A stretch of 64,000 nucleotides of DNA from Ananas comosus (taxonomy: Eukaryota; Streptophyta; Magnoliopsida; Poales; Bromeliaceae): the NCBI RefSeq assembly GCF_001540865.1, contig NC_033629.1, positions 6,935,403 to 6,999,402 on the forward strand. The letters run 5' to 3'. A program made the translations under genes and the position numbers. Numbering within the stretch: the stretch's first letter is position 1; every line of letters begins with the position of its first letter. Under the pieces are notes generated by a model. The model worked only from the letters and a program-made list of their open reading frames with translations. It made no database searches and was not told the origin of the DNA. Of the stretch, positions 32,219-49,299 are shown piece by piece.

Positions 32219-32819
32219 GGTGGGGTGGGGGGATGAAGCCTCTCGTCAAGGAAGAATTTTGACCCTGTCCTCCTCTTCCTCCCGTTCCTCAATGCCTGGA
32301 TTCACACGCTTCCTAGTCATTTTCTGCACCCCAATTTCTTATTCTCCTCTCATCAATGTTTGAAATATCCTTCCCTTCCCCTAGGACTCATCCTAATCTA
32401 GTTAGTAAAAAAATAAAACAAAACTCATTATCTTGGGGAAAAAAAAAAAGATAAAAAAAAAAGAAGAGAAAAGTCTCTGTCTGGCGACGACGGCGGCGAT
32501 GACGACGACGACGACGTCGACAACGGCGCGCTAACAAAGTCTCTGTCTGCGAGAATCCGTTCAGATTCGGCTTCTAGAATCGGCCCTGAATTTCTTGGTC
32601 TTCCGGTGCACTGAAAGGGACCGACCGATCGACCTCCTTAATTTTCTTCCGGGGAGAAGCCTTCTCTTCTCCAAATCCCAATTTGTTCTGCTATCTCTTC
32701 TTCGGTCTCTTCTCCTCCAATTCGTCATTCTTCCTTCTCCTCACGGTATCAGTTATCAGTGAGGGAAAAAAAAAAAAAAAAAAAAAAACAGAGGTAAGGG
32801 AAGGGAATCGGACGTCTGG
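32140..32819 (+). promoter_or_regulatory. Upstream and 5' leader region of the CDPK gene
   Basis: Contains a (TA)n run (32146-32162), a (GA)n/(AG)n tract (32182-32215), a poly-A-rich purine stretch (32408-32470), a GACGAC repeat (32487-32517) and an A run of ~23 (32766-32788) just before the start codon. GA/CT tracts are common near plant core promoters, but I cannot place the transcription start. Confidence 0.45.
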
Positions 32820-39025
<6,206 letters not shown>

Positions 39026-39750
39026 GGCAGACAAAAAGAGATGATATAGAAACTGTGAACCGCAATTGAATATTTCAGTTGCCTTTTTTCGCCAATACAA
39101 CAAATTCTTTTCTAATATTTCTCATTTGGGACCTGATTCATTTTGCGCCCTGCTTTTTCTAAGCTAGCTGATGGTCAAAGGCTTGTTTCGCGTGTTTAAA
39201 GTCCTACAGAGTTATTGTGTTATGTGTAACATTTCATTTCAGAATGTATAAAAGGGCAAAGGAAAAGAAATGAAAAAGGAAGAGCTCAATATTGTAAATA
39301 TATCTGTCTCTATAATCTAATTAGCAGGAAGCGTGTGCTTGTTGTGGTTACATCTTATTGTTTACTATTGTAAATATATTTTGGGGTATTCAAACACTAA
39401 AAATTTAGGAACTACAATTTGGGATGACTCGTTTTTTAAATGTATTATCAGTTTCAAACGTGTTTTAAATTTATTATCAGTTTCAGAAGTTTTTGGTTTT
39501 ATTATCTAAACATTTCGAAGGTTTTGGTTTTACAATCTAAATTTGTGTATTTTTTATATCAAGAAATTTGTCCGAGTTCTGGTTGGAATGTTTCTAAAAA
39601 CACAAAGTGCTTATAATTTTTTAGCCATTGGATCTATCTATTTGGTCATTGGATCAAAAATGAAAGATGGTGGTTACTTATGAGGCCCGCCATTATGCAT
39701 GATTAAAGAGCTGCTTGGGTTAATCTAACAGCTAAAAAGCATAAAGAGCT
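39026..39750 (+). other. 3' UTR and downstream sequence of the CDPK gene
   Basis: T-rich sequence with AATAAA-like variants and a TTGTAAATATAT block (39293-39304 and again near 39367) fits a plant polyadenylation region. No other gene is seen. Confidence 0.5.
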
Positions 39751-39800
<50 letters not shown>

Positions 39801-39801
39801 C
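39751..39801. repeat. (CT)n followed by (TA)n microsatellite
   Basis: CT run at 39752-39785, then TA run at 39786-39800. Confidence 0.95.
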
Positions 39802-39823
39802 ACAAATATATATACAGGCCGGC

Positions 39824-39985
39824 TAATATACTATTAGGAGTACGATCGCCTTCGTACTCATAACTTATGTTTTATGCTAAGAGCTTTCAAATTGATGAAC
39901 CAAACTATTAAACATAATTTAGAATATTTAAACATTTTAGAAATTGATTTTATAATTTTTTGATATTATATCTTACGATAAAAAG
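39824..39985. mobile_element. Truncated foldback MITE
   Basis: Related to the left half of 27622-28162 (GGCTAATATACTATTAGGAG, CTTCGTACTCATAAC, GCTTTCAAATTGATGA). It is broken off at 39985, where an LTR-like sequence begins with TG. Confidence 0.65.
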
Positions 39986-40382
39986 TGTAGTGTACTGAAT
40001 TTTCATCTATGTTTTCAAATCTTGATCAAAGTGGGCAAGGTATGGATGAAATGGTGTGTGAGACTATTTAAGAGAGTTTAGATGGACCTCGGATGAATTA
40101 GAAATAAGTTGGAGTGAGTTTAGAGTGGAAACAAGGTTTCTAGAGCAAAAGAGGATGGAAAAAAAAATTAGTGCGGTTTGAGTGAAAATTTCTTGAATAG
40201 GAGGGATTAAGTTGTAATTTGCTTGGGGGGCTTATAAATAGGCCACAACTCTCTCTTTCTCTCATTCTCTCCCCCGCACACGCAAGAGAAACCTTTTCTC
40301 TTTCTCTCTAACACTCTTCCTCACTCTCTATCTCCTCTCTCTCTCCCAAGTAATCTCTCAAACAAGTAAAGATGGGAATAAG

Positions 40383-43300
40383 TGTCACGCCCGAGACCCG
40401 CCTATTTGATCGGATTCGGGCTCGCTAACAAACCGCCGAACGGACAGAGTTTCCCATGTACGTCATAGGCGTCGCAATCAATACAATACAAGAAGTTCCA
40501 ATCAGAAACAGATTTCAAGAAGAGATTGCATTAGGAAATATCAAAAACATAAACAACTAAGTTATTACAAGTATTCCACTCACTTGCAATTTACATTACA
40601 TTTTCATCTTTCAACTTCCAAATACAATCAAGATTATTACAAGTTCGATCTTTCTATTTCCACCCCTAAGCTAGACTACTTCGAGGTACCACTATCTCTG
40701 GTCTCGGTGGTAGGGCGCTATCTACGGAGCTACGCCTTTTCTTACGCCGCTGCGCCGCTTGCGTGTGAACCTGAAACCCCCAAAACCACACGGGGGTGAG
40801 AACTATATAAATATAGTTCCCAGTGGGTACGGCCATCCAAGGGAAGAGCTCGACCCACCAGGTCCAAGGAGGCACTGCAATCATGTTAGTCCAACAGATA
40901 TCCACAGATATTTTTGCAATATTAAATACATGACTATGCCTCACAACATGCAACATGCAAATTATGCAAACATGCAACTAATGCAACCAACTAAGTAGAT
41001 CAACCGATTCTACTTTCTATCTCGCTATCCAAAGCTCGTATCCACTAGCTTCTAAGGTTCCACTACCTTAGGTTCACAACTCAAGTCCAACTTGCTTCTA
41101 AGGTCTCTATTACCTTAGCTCTTGCCATTTATCATTAGCTTTTAAGGTTTCTACCACCTTAACCAAGCTATCCACACGACTCGGCCTCGAGTCAAGCATT
41201 CGCGAACTACCGCGCACTAGCTGCTACAACAGCCCACCGCACTCCATGACTTAGCCACCTGGCAGCGAAATCATCGCACACGCCCAACACTGGCTCAAGT
41301 CACCTGGCGGCATAATCCAATAGCCGGCTTAACCATCTGGCGGCGAAATCGTCGCACACGCCTAACAATGGTTCAGCCCCAAGCAGCGAAATCGTCGCAC
41401 ACACCCAACACCTCCTCTCGGTGTTCCATATGTCCTGGGATTCCGGAATCTATTTCCACTTCTCAAGGGTCATCTGTAACCCTGCAATGTCGACCTATCT
41501 AAGTTCGACCCATAACATCCTAGTGGCTACTACCACTATAGTCCATAACCTAAGTTCAACCCACTAGATTCTATGTCATCTCTCAATGGTAGGTAACCTC
41601 AACTAAATATAATATGATTCATGCATTCATATTATTATTCACAACCTACCACTGTATATATATGCATCATCATTATCATCCAATGGTAGTTCAAAATAGC
41701 ATTTATTTCATGCATTCATATGTTTTACAATTAACTACCATTATATGCAACAACGATAAATCTCACTTCGCTTCAACATGGAAGCGAGCTAATAACTTCA
41801 GTGAGCACAACCCACCTCGCAACGCTATCCGATTGCTCGTCGACACTTGCAATCGGCCTCCCGTAGCATTCGTTGTCCGATTCGGCTCGAATACGCAATC
41901 GATCACCGAACGCTCCTTAAACTGCAACCTAGAGTCGTCCCAGGCCTTTCTCTAACCTTCAATTAGAGAAACGAGGGATTAAATGAGATCAAAACCTCAA
42001 AAATTCCAAAACCCTCATTCTCACCCTAGCATGAATACACTCTCCAAATAACCCAAAATCAAATGGAGAAACATGCTAGAAACACTCTAGATACTACTAG
42101 AACATCAATCACGAAGGATTTAATCAAATCCTAAATACTTATCGAAATGCGAACGCCGAGACGGAAGCACCCCGCGCAAACGGGCGCACAAGGGTCCGAA
42201 CCATCGCCTCCAACGCATTCGCAATGCCGCTCTCCACCAAGCCTCCGAATTTGGGAGATGGATCTAGAGAGATGAGGGAGTATTCTAGAGAGAGGGAGGA
42301 GCCTCTCTCTCTACCCCCAAATGTGTGTGTGTGTGTGTGTTGTAGGTAGGGCTGTAAACGAGCCGAACTCGAGCGAGCTGGAGCACGCTCGAGCTCGACT
42401 AGTCGTCAAGGTCGGCTCGTGTTCGACTCGAGCTTGTGCCGAGCTCGAAAACTGTGGCTCGTGATCGGCTCGAAACGTAATTGAGCCGGCTCGTGTTCGG
42501 CTCGTTAGGTCGATTATATCGCCGAAGTTCGCTGCTTCGCTGCCGCCGAAGTGTCGCCGCTGAAGTTCGTTGCTGGGGCTTTGCAAATAGCGAAGAATCG
42601 CTACGGTGCTTGTGCCCTTTGTTACATCTGCCAGGTATAGATCGCGGATTAGGAGCAGAAGTAGAGGTCTAGTAATAAAGTAGTAAGACAAATAAACAGA
42701 GGAAGTGGGGGGCTTAGCTTTTCCATGTTGATGCCGCGGACTTAGGAGCCTTCGAAACCTTCATTCAGAGCAGAGATCAGGCAAGAGAAGCATGCAAGGG
42801 AAAGAGGGAGGAAGACCTAGGTGAAGCACAGTGAATTTGGCGAAGCACAGGACATTTGGGGAGTTCCTTGTGGATTCGGGTTGCCGAGTAATTATCCAAT
42901 CCATTATGTCATTGAAGAAGGCCCCGATCCAAAGGGCCCAAAACAAGGACAAACGGACCTCAGCTGCTCAGAATTGGAAGTTGGGCTAAAAATTTAAAAC
43001 TAATAATCTGTATTATATATTTATAATATAAATATAATTATATATATATAATATATAAAATTATATTAATATAAAATAAATATAATCGAGCTGTTATCGA
43101 GCCGAACACGAGCGAGCTGACCTTAGCTTGTGTTCGTCTCGTTTACTAAACGAGCTGAAAAATCCAGCTCGTGTTCAGCTCATTTACTGCGAGCCGATCT
43201 CGAGCTCATTTCGAGCCGAACACGAGCTGGCTCGCGAACAGCAAGCTGGATTGCCACCCTAGTTGTAGGCTGGGGGAAAATGGAGGAAGAAGAAAGAGAG

Positions 43301-43747
43301 TGGAGGCCTCTTCCCCTATAAGTCAACACACAATTGCCAACTAGTCCCTGCTGTTTCTAGGCATTTTTCGGGCTTAGAGACCGATCCTTGAAGCCAGGGA
43401 CCGGACCCCGTAGGTCCAGAAAAACTGCACTTTCTAGACAGCCAAAATTTCAGCATTTTGCCATTTCTTCTCTGTTTTCGCTCGTTTTTGCTCCATGGGT
43501 CTCCGATTCATCTCAAATCACACCGAGCCTCCCAAAACATGTTTTCGAGCGCGTTCAAACCATCTTTTCATCCACGCCTTGCCAGATTTTGGCCAAGATC
43601 CAATCATAGCTTTTCGGGTTCCGTTTTCGCACCCGACGCGCACTGAAAATACCCGAATGGCTCCCGAACTTCACCGAAACCATTCAAATGGCTTTCCAAG
43701 CTAACATACACCGTAACTTCATAACTTTAAAAGTTCGGTATGTTACA
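40383..43747 (-). mobile_element. Solo LTR with perfect 5-bp target duplication, carrying a nested hAT element
   Basis: Read on the minus strand, it starts TGTAACATACCGAACTTTT at 43747 and ends CGGGCGTGACA at 40383. ATAAG flanks it on both sides (40378-40382 and 43748-43752). No internal retrotransposon sequence adjoins it, so it is a solo LTR of ~2.4 kb plus a 0.9-kb hAT insertion at 42347-43261. It has the usual GTGAGAACTATA/TTCCCAGTGGG block near 40795. Confidence 0.92.
42347..43261. mobile_element. Non-autonomous hAT-type transposon
   Basis: 915 bp bounded by the exact 8-bp duplication GTTGTAGG (42339-42346 and 43262-43269). The ends TAGGGCTGTAAACGAGCC and, on the other strand, TAGGGTGGCAATCCAGC share TAGGGyKG, a hAT-like terminal motif. 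Both subterminal regions are packed with CGAGC/GCTCG motifs (e.g. CGAGCTCGA and GAGCCGAACACGAGC), as expected for transposase-binding sites. No transposase frame is present. Confidence 0.85.
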
Positions 43748-43910
43748 ATAAGTACCTTTACCTAACTTTTGCCTAATTGGGTTTGTTCTACTCGCACCGT
43801 TGAGTCGTGTTGATCACATAATCAGGGTGTTTAACTGGGGTTGTTGCTCTTTTTCAAGAAGTGATGGTATGTGGAAGACGACCACCGACAAGACCCACTC
43901 CAGCACCACC

Positions 43911-46900
43911 TGTAAGGTACCGGACTTCTAAAATTATAAAGTTACAGTGTACATTTGGTTGGAAAGCCATTTGAATGGTTCCGGTGAGGTTGCGGTAGAA
44001 TGTAATATACCGGATTTTAAATATAAAAATAGAAATAAATAAAAAATAGTATGAGATACCATTTTTATTAGATTTAGAGAAGTGAAATATAAGTTGAAAA
44101 TGACCTATGCTGAAATCGGAGCAAAAACAGAAGATTTAGAATTTTCTGTAAGAGACGGAGTAGATAAATTAGCAGAAAATGCACAGTGTCAGAAAATTAT
44201 GAAAACTGGAGGGTAAGTCAGAATTATTTTTATGAGGCTAGATTTAAAGTTTCATGTCATTCTGACACCCGGAAGGTGGAAAATAAAATCCGACAGCTAT
44301 CTGATAAAGATTACAGTTCGGTACAGTTTTTAGTGACCAAACGGGGTCGAAACTGAAAACTTAAGATATATTCTTACTCAGTACGTTAAACCGAGCCTGC
44401 CTGTCAAATTTGAGCCCAAACGGACATTCAGAAGGGCCCCGACTGTTCCGAACTGCTAAACTGCCCGGAGATGAATAGTGTTTTGAGGGTGTTAATTAAA
44501 GAAGCCTTGCTTCTTCTTCCCTCTCAGCCGACCACCATGGCCACACACGCACACATGGGAAGGGAGAGAGAAACTCTCCTTTCTCTCTATAAAGATCTCT
44601 CTCATCTCTCCAAATCTCTCGCTCAAATTCGCGCGGTTGGTGGAGAAGATACTTGCGAACGCGTTGGAGGCGACGGATCGAGCTTTCGTGCGCCCGTTGG
44701 AGCGGCGTGTTTTCGTCGCAGCGTTCACACTGGGGTAAGCTTTTGGGATTTTGTTTAAATCCTTCATGAATGATGTTCTAGTAGTATCTAGAGTGTTCTA
44801 AATATATTTGCTCCATTTAATTTGGATTATTTGGACGTTAATTGCACGTTAGGGCTCCGAATGGGATTTTGTAAAATATAAGGGTTTGATCTAATTTGAC
44901 CCTCCGTAAACCTAATTGCTAGGTAAACGAACGCGTTGGCGAAGTCGGTTCGGCGATTCGTCGAGCTGTTGTGAAGTTATTAAAGAAACGGACGTTAGGC
45001 TTCGTTTCCGCCTAGAGGGCCGAGGCGACATCGTAAAATCATGAAAATGGATTGGAGCACCGTGACAAATAACCGAAGACCTATAATTTTCGGAGCAGCG
45101 ATTCGACGCACGGTTGGTGAGTATTAGCAAAATCGGGCCAAACCGGACACGGGTGCCGCGGGAGGCCGATTGCAAGTGTCGACAAGCAATCGGAAAGCGA
45201 TTTGAGGTGGGTTGTGCTTACCGAAGCGACTAGATCGCCCTTTATGTCTAAGAAACATACGAATTCACATTGATGCATATAGTTGTATTGGTAGACTTAC
45301 ATGATAATATGAATGCTTGAAACATACTATGTAGTTGATATTACCTACCAATGAGATGAAATGTATAATGAATTAAATGCTAAAAGAATGCATAAGATGC
45401 TAAGTATAGACTACTTTGGATGATGATTATATATATGTTGACATATCATGTGATGCTAGTAATATATGTGCATGATGATATATTGTGAATTAACATATTG
45501 TGGATTATGTTAAATAGAAACATATACATGATGACATATATTGCATATGATAGAAGAATTATGCATGTTGCCATATTGTGGAACATAGTAGATGAATTAT
45601 GCATGTTGAACTTGGTCGATTAGAGAAATTGACTTTCGAAAACAAGAACATATCGAATGGCATTAATGTAGTGTATTTGACACTAAAGGTTTGAGAACCT
45701 AGGGATAGGTGAATCCCTTAGAAAATGCCTTGTGGATAAAGAACTTAGTAAACCTGAGTACCCTCACATGGAGAGGTTGTCGATGAGTTATTGAGATATT
45801 GACCCTAGTTGTAGGGCATCCTCACTTGGAGAGGATTTGATTGGGTTGTTGACCCTAGTTGTAGGGCATCCTCACTTGGAGAGGATTCGATTGGGTTGTT
45901 GACCCTAGTTGTAGGGTATCCTCACTTGGAGAGGATAGACCTAGCTCACAGTCTATTTTTGGGGTGGTATAGCCATCCATATCCCCACATGGAGGGGATT
46001 GTCGTCGAGTACTCCGGAGTGTCGGGCGATTTGGACCACTTGGAGGTTCGGACCACATGGAGGTCCGCAAACGGTCCCGGGCTTGGGTGCACTTGGAGCT
46101 CCCTCCCCACTTTGGGATTGAAAGGTGAGTTATTGGCGAACCCTAGGACTTCGCTCCAGATTGGGTAAAAGAACAGTGAACAATGTCATTGAACATTATT
46201 ATTTGAACATGGATCGAATTCGTTAGAATGATAGTAAACCTTTACTATTTGATGCATTACATGAGTTTTAGTTGCATCCCAGTTGAGTGGATTTAGGGTT
46301 GAGGTGCATGTGAGACATCCTTCACCTTGAGCCTGGCTTTGTGCGGTATTCCGCGTGTGATTGACTCAAGACCGAGTCGAGTGGATAGCTTATAAAAGCA
46401 GGTTAAACCCTATGAGCAGAATTGTAATTGACAGGAATCTAAGATAGAGGAAAACTTAGAAGTCAATTGGTTGAACTGTGAATAACAGGGATAAAAGTAG
46501 TATCGATTGAACTACTAGTTGGTTGCATGGTTGCATAAACTGCATGAATTTCATATTGCATATTGTGAGGCACAACATGTATTTCAATACTTGAATATAT
46601 ATATCTGTTGGATATCTGTTGGACTAACATGTTGTAGGGCCTCCTTAGATCTATTGGTCGAGCTCTTCCCTTAGGTGGCCGTACCCACTGGGAACCATGG
46701 AGTTCGTTCTCACCCCACGTTGTTTTGGGGTGTTGCAGGTTCACACGTGAGTGGCGCACGGCGCAAGGCGAGGGCGTAGCTCCATAGATAGCGCCCTACC
46801 CCAGACACCAGAGATAAAGGTACCCCGAGTCGGCATAGCCTAGGGGTAGAGGGAAAAAAAAAAAGAGCAAACTTGTAATAATATTTTGATCATTAATTGT

Positions 46901-47161
46901 ATTTGGAAGAAAATGTAATGTAATAATGCTAATGTGATGTAAAAATGAATCTAATGGGAATGCTTGTAATAACATAGGATGTGTTATATTGTTTGATACC
47001 TTCCTTATGCAATCTTGCTTGAATACTATTCCTGGTTGGAACTTCTTGTACTTGTATTGATTGCGACCCCTATAACGTACAGGGGAGACTCTGTCCGTTC
47101 GGCGGTCTGTCGGCGGCGCCGCGACCTCGGCCAAATAGGCGGGTGGTCGGGGGTTGTGACA
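43911..47161 (+). mobile_element. Solo LTR with perfect target duplication CCACC, inserted in gag
   Basis: Starts TGTAAGGTACCGGACTTC and ends GGGGGTTGTGACA, 3251 bp. CCACC is on both sides (43906-43910 and 47162-47166). The LTR includes a CTCTCTC leader (~44570), the ACGCGTTGG/GAAGTCGGTTCGGCG block (~44930), the hairpin array 45758-46120, TTGACTCAAGACCGAGTCGAGTGG (46361), the CACTGGGAACCATGGAG...TTCTCACCCCAC block (46688) and the CTCTGTCCGTTCGGCGG block (47087) typical of this LTR group. Confidence 0.92.
45758..46120. repeat. Array of about nine hairpins with constant loop AC(A/T)TGGA
   Basis: Stems around the common 7-base loop: CCTC/GAGG (~45761), ATCCTC/GAGGAT (45818-45836 and 45878-45896), TATCCTC/GAGGATA (45917-45937), ATCCCC/GGGGAT (45981-45999), GGACC/GGTTC with a G-T pair (46033-46049), CGGACC/GGTCCG (46049-46067) and GGGTGC/GCTCCC with one mismatch (46085-46103). 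The region 45800-45940 is also a ~54-bp tandem repeat, with an extra CCCTA/TAGGG stem in each unit. Confidence 0.85.
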
Positions 47162-47784
47162 CCACCTCCTGAGGTGCCTGGGCAATTCGGGTCTAGCGAG
47201 GTTCAGGACCTATAGGATCAAGTCGCCGCGCTAGTTGGAGTGGTGCAGAGGCAGGCTAAGGCTTCTCAGCAATTAACCGAGGCCTCCCGACGACAAGAGC
47301 AGCAAATCAAGAAGCTCTAGGAGTTGATGTCTTGGCAGGCGGCGGCGACGGCGACACCCACAACCCAGCTGTTGGCATTCGGTTAAATCGAATCGGGTAC
47401 GCCCATAAGCGGGTTCGATCCGACGGATGTTATGTTATCTAATTGGATTAGAATTAATCTCGCTTTCAAATTGAAAAGTTAGTTAGAGATAAATCCTAGT
47501 CATATTAGGATAACAATTAATAACCGATTTGGCTTTATCTCCAACGCCATTAGGATTTTGGAATTCCTTATAAATAGACGGGCGATCTCACATGAAACGA
47601 TACACACAAAAATAAAAGAACGGAAAAATAGAGAGAAACCACATCCTCCATTGACCTATTATTCTAGAGGGACTTGCACGGTGGATTNGATCTTGCGCTA
47701 CTCGGGCCTAGCAAATCTAACTAAGTGCACCGCGAATCGCTTCCGCAAAAAGGTACGAACGAATACTTCCGCTGCGTTCTACAT

Positions 47785-47797
47785 TGGTATCAGAGCC
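47785..47797 (+). other. Primer-binding site (initiator tRNA-Met) of the copia-type element
   Basis: TGGTATCAGAGCC begins one base after the 5' LTR end at 47783. It is complementary to the 3' end of the initiator tRNA-Met. Confidence 0.9.
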
Positions 47798-48189
47798 TTT
47801 TTTGGTTGATTTCGTGGTCTTGATATATCCTTTAACGAGATTACATGCATTAAATTAAATTCTTCATGTTTTAGATTTTTTCTTGCATGTATGTGATCGT
47901 TCATGGCGATTTTTTCATAAGTGAATATCTTTGCATGATTTTTACACATCTTGAAGCACCGAAGTTGTAGATTAGATCTATAAATTTTGATTTGATATGG
48001 TTTTGTATTTTATGAGAAAAACGAAACTCTGAATTGGAACTTTGGGTGGCTTATTTGATGTGTGATGCATATCCCATTGTGAAACTTGTATGATTTTGAT
48101 GAGCTCCTCGTAAGCTTTGTATTGATATATTTCTTGCAAGATTTGGTGTTCTAAATCATTAGTTATGAATTTTTGAAGATAAATCATTA

Positions 48190-48845
48190 GTTCCGGCGCC
48201 GCAGACGGGCGCAGGCCGCCGGCAGCGAGGGCCACGCAGGTCGCACGGGCCGCACGCAGGCGGCGGGCCCCGAAGGTCGCACGGGCCGCGCGTAGTCGAC
48301 GGGCTGCGCAGGCTTGTGGGGCGCGCTGGCCGCAGCCGCAGGGGGGGCGTCGCGGGCCGTCGCCACGCGCGCAGGTGGGGGCGTCGCGGGCCTCGCCAGA
48401 GCGAGGCGCGTTTGCCCGAGGTCAGCGGGCCGCGGTAGCGCGCGCAGGGCGCGGGCGCGGGTGTCTGGACGATGGCTGAAGCAGGCAAGCGGGCGTGGGC
48501 TTACGCTCGCGCACACAGGCCACGGGCCGGCGCGGGCACGGAAAAGCGTGCTGCGCGAGGGCAAGCGGGCGCCAGGCACGCGGTGCGCGTGCCGGCGGGG
48601 CTGGGATAAACGGCGCGGGCGGGGGACGCGTGAGGGACAGGCGAGGCCTCGGGCGCCAGGCAGGCAAGCCGGCGTCTGTGGGCCGCCGGCGGCGCGCAGC
48701 ATCGCGCGATGCAGGCGCCGCGAGACCGCGCCTGGCGGGACCGCGCCCTAGCCGCATTGCAGGCTGCGCGATGGTCGATGGGGACGGGGTGGCGATGGCG
48801 GCTCATGCGAGGGTTAGTGCACCTGCGGGGCTGGCAGAAGTGTTT
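48190..48845. other. Extremely GC-rich island in the element leader
   Basis: About 650 bp of GCGGGC/CGCAGG/GGCGCG-type sequence lies between AT-rich flanks and ends at a T-rich and A-run segment (48842-48885). Long frames on both strands (for example 48314-48751 and 48187-48702) follow from the lack of stop codons at this composition. No domain is visible. Confidence 0.7.
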
Positions 48846-49299
48846 TTTTTCTTCGCTTTGTAACAAAAAAAAAAAAAAAAAAGTTTAGATTTTATTATAA
48901 TATTTTTTTGATGGCTAAATATGCTTTTGATGATATATGACGCATGATTATCGTTTCTGCAATTAAAATATATAATGGTACATTATGAGTGTATGATGTA
49001 CTTTAGATTTATAATATATTTTTTATGCAAGCCTCTATCTTGTGGGGGTTTGTGAATTTGGTTAGAGTAAATTATAATGGTTTTACTCTTTTTTTTTTTT
49101 TTTTGCGATCTTATTAAATAATTTAAAATGTTTTACAATTGGTGTGTGGATGTGATTACGAGCCATAGCGAAATTTTCTTTAGATGTATGATCTATTTTT
49201 TATTTAATTTAATTAGAGATGCGGCATAAATGTAATACATGTTATGTGGTTACTGAATTTTAAAATGATTTCTTCTCTGCGCATTGCAGGAAAAAGTGA

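Larger units (their letters stand above)
39986..43861 (+). mobile_element. 5' LTR/leader of the host gypsy element, split by a solo LTR
   Basis: A unit starts TGTAGTGTACTGAATTTTC, like the other LTRs, with a TATA-type CTTATAAATAGG near 40228 and a CT-rich transcript leader (40250-40350). It is interrupted at 40382 by the solo LTR 40383-43747. It continues at 43753 with ACCTTTACC... up to the gag start at 43862. I cannot find its CA end or a primer-binding site, so the LTR/leader border is not defined. Confidence 0.5.

Noticed and set aside
48187..48866. Several 110-170 codon frames on both strands
   Set aside because: They come from extreme GC content. There is no domain, they overlap on both strands, and they lie inside the leader of a retrotransposon.
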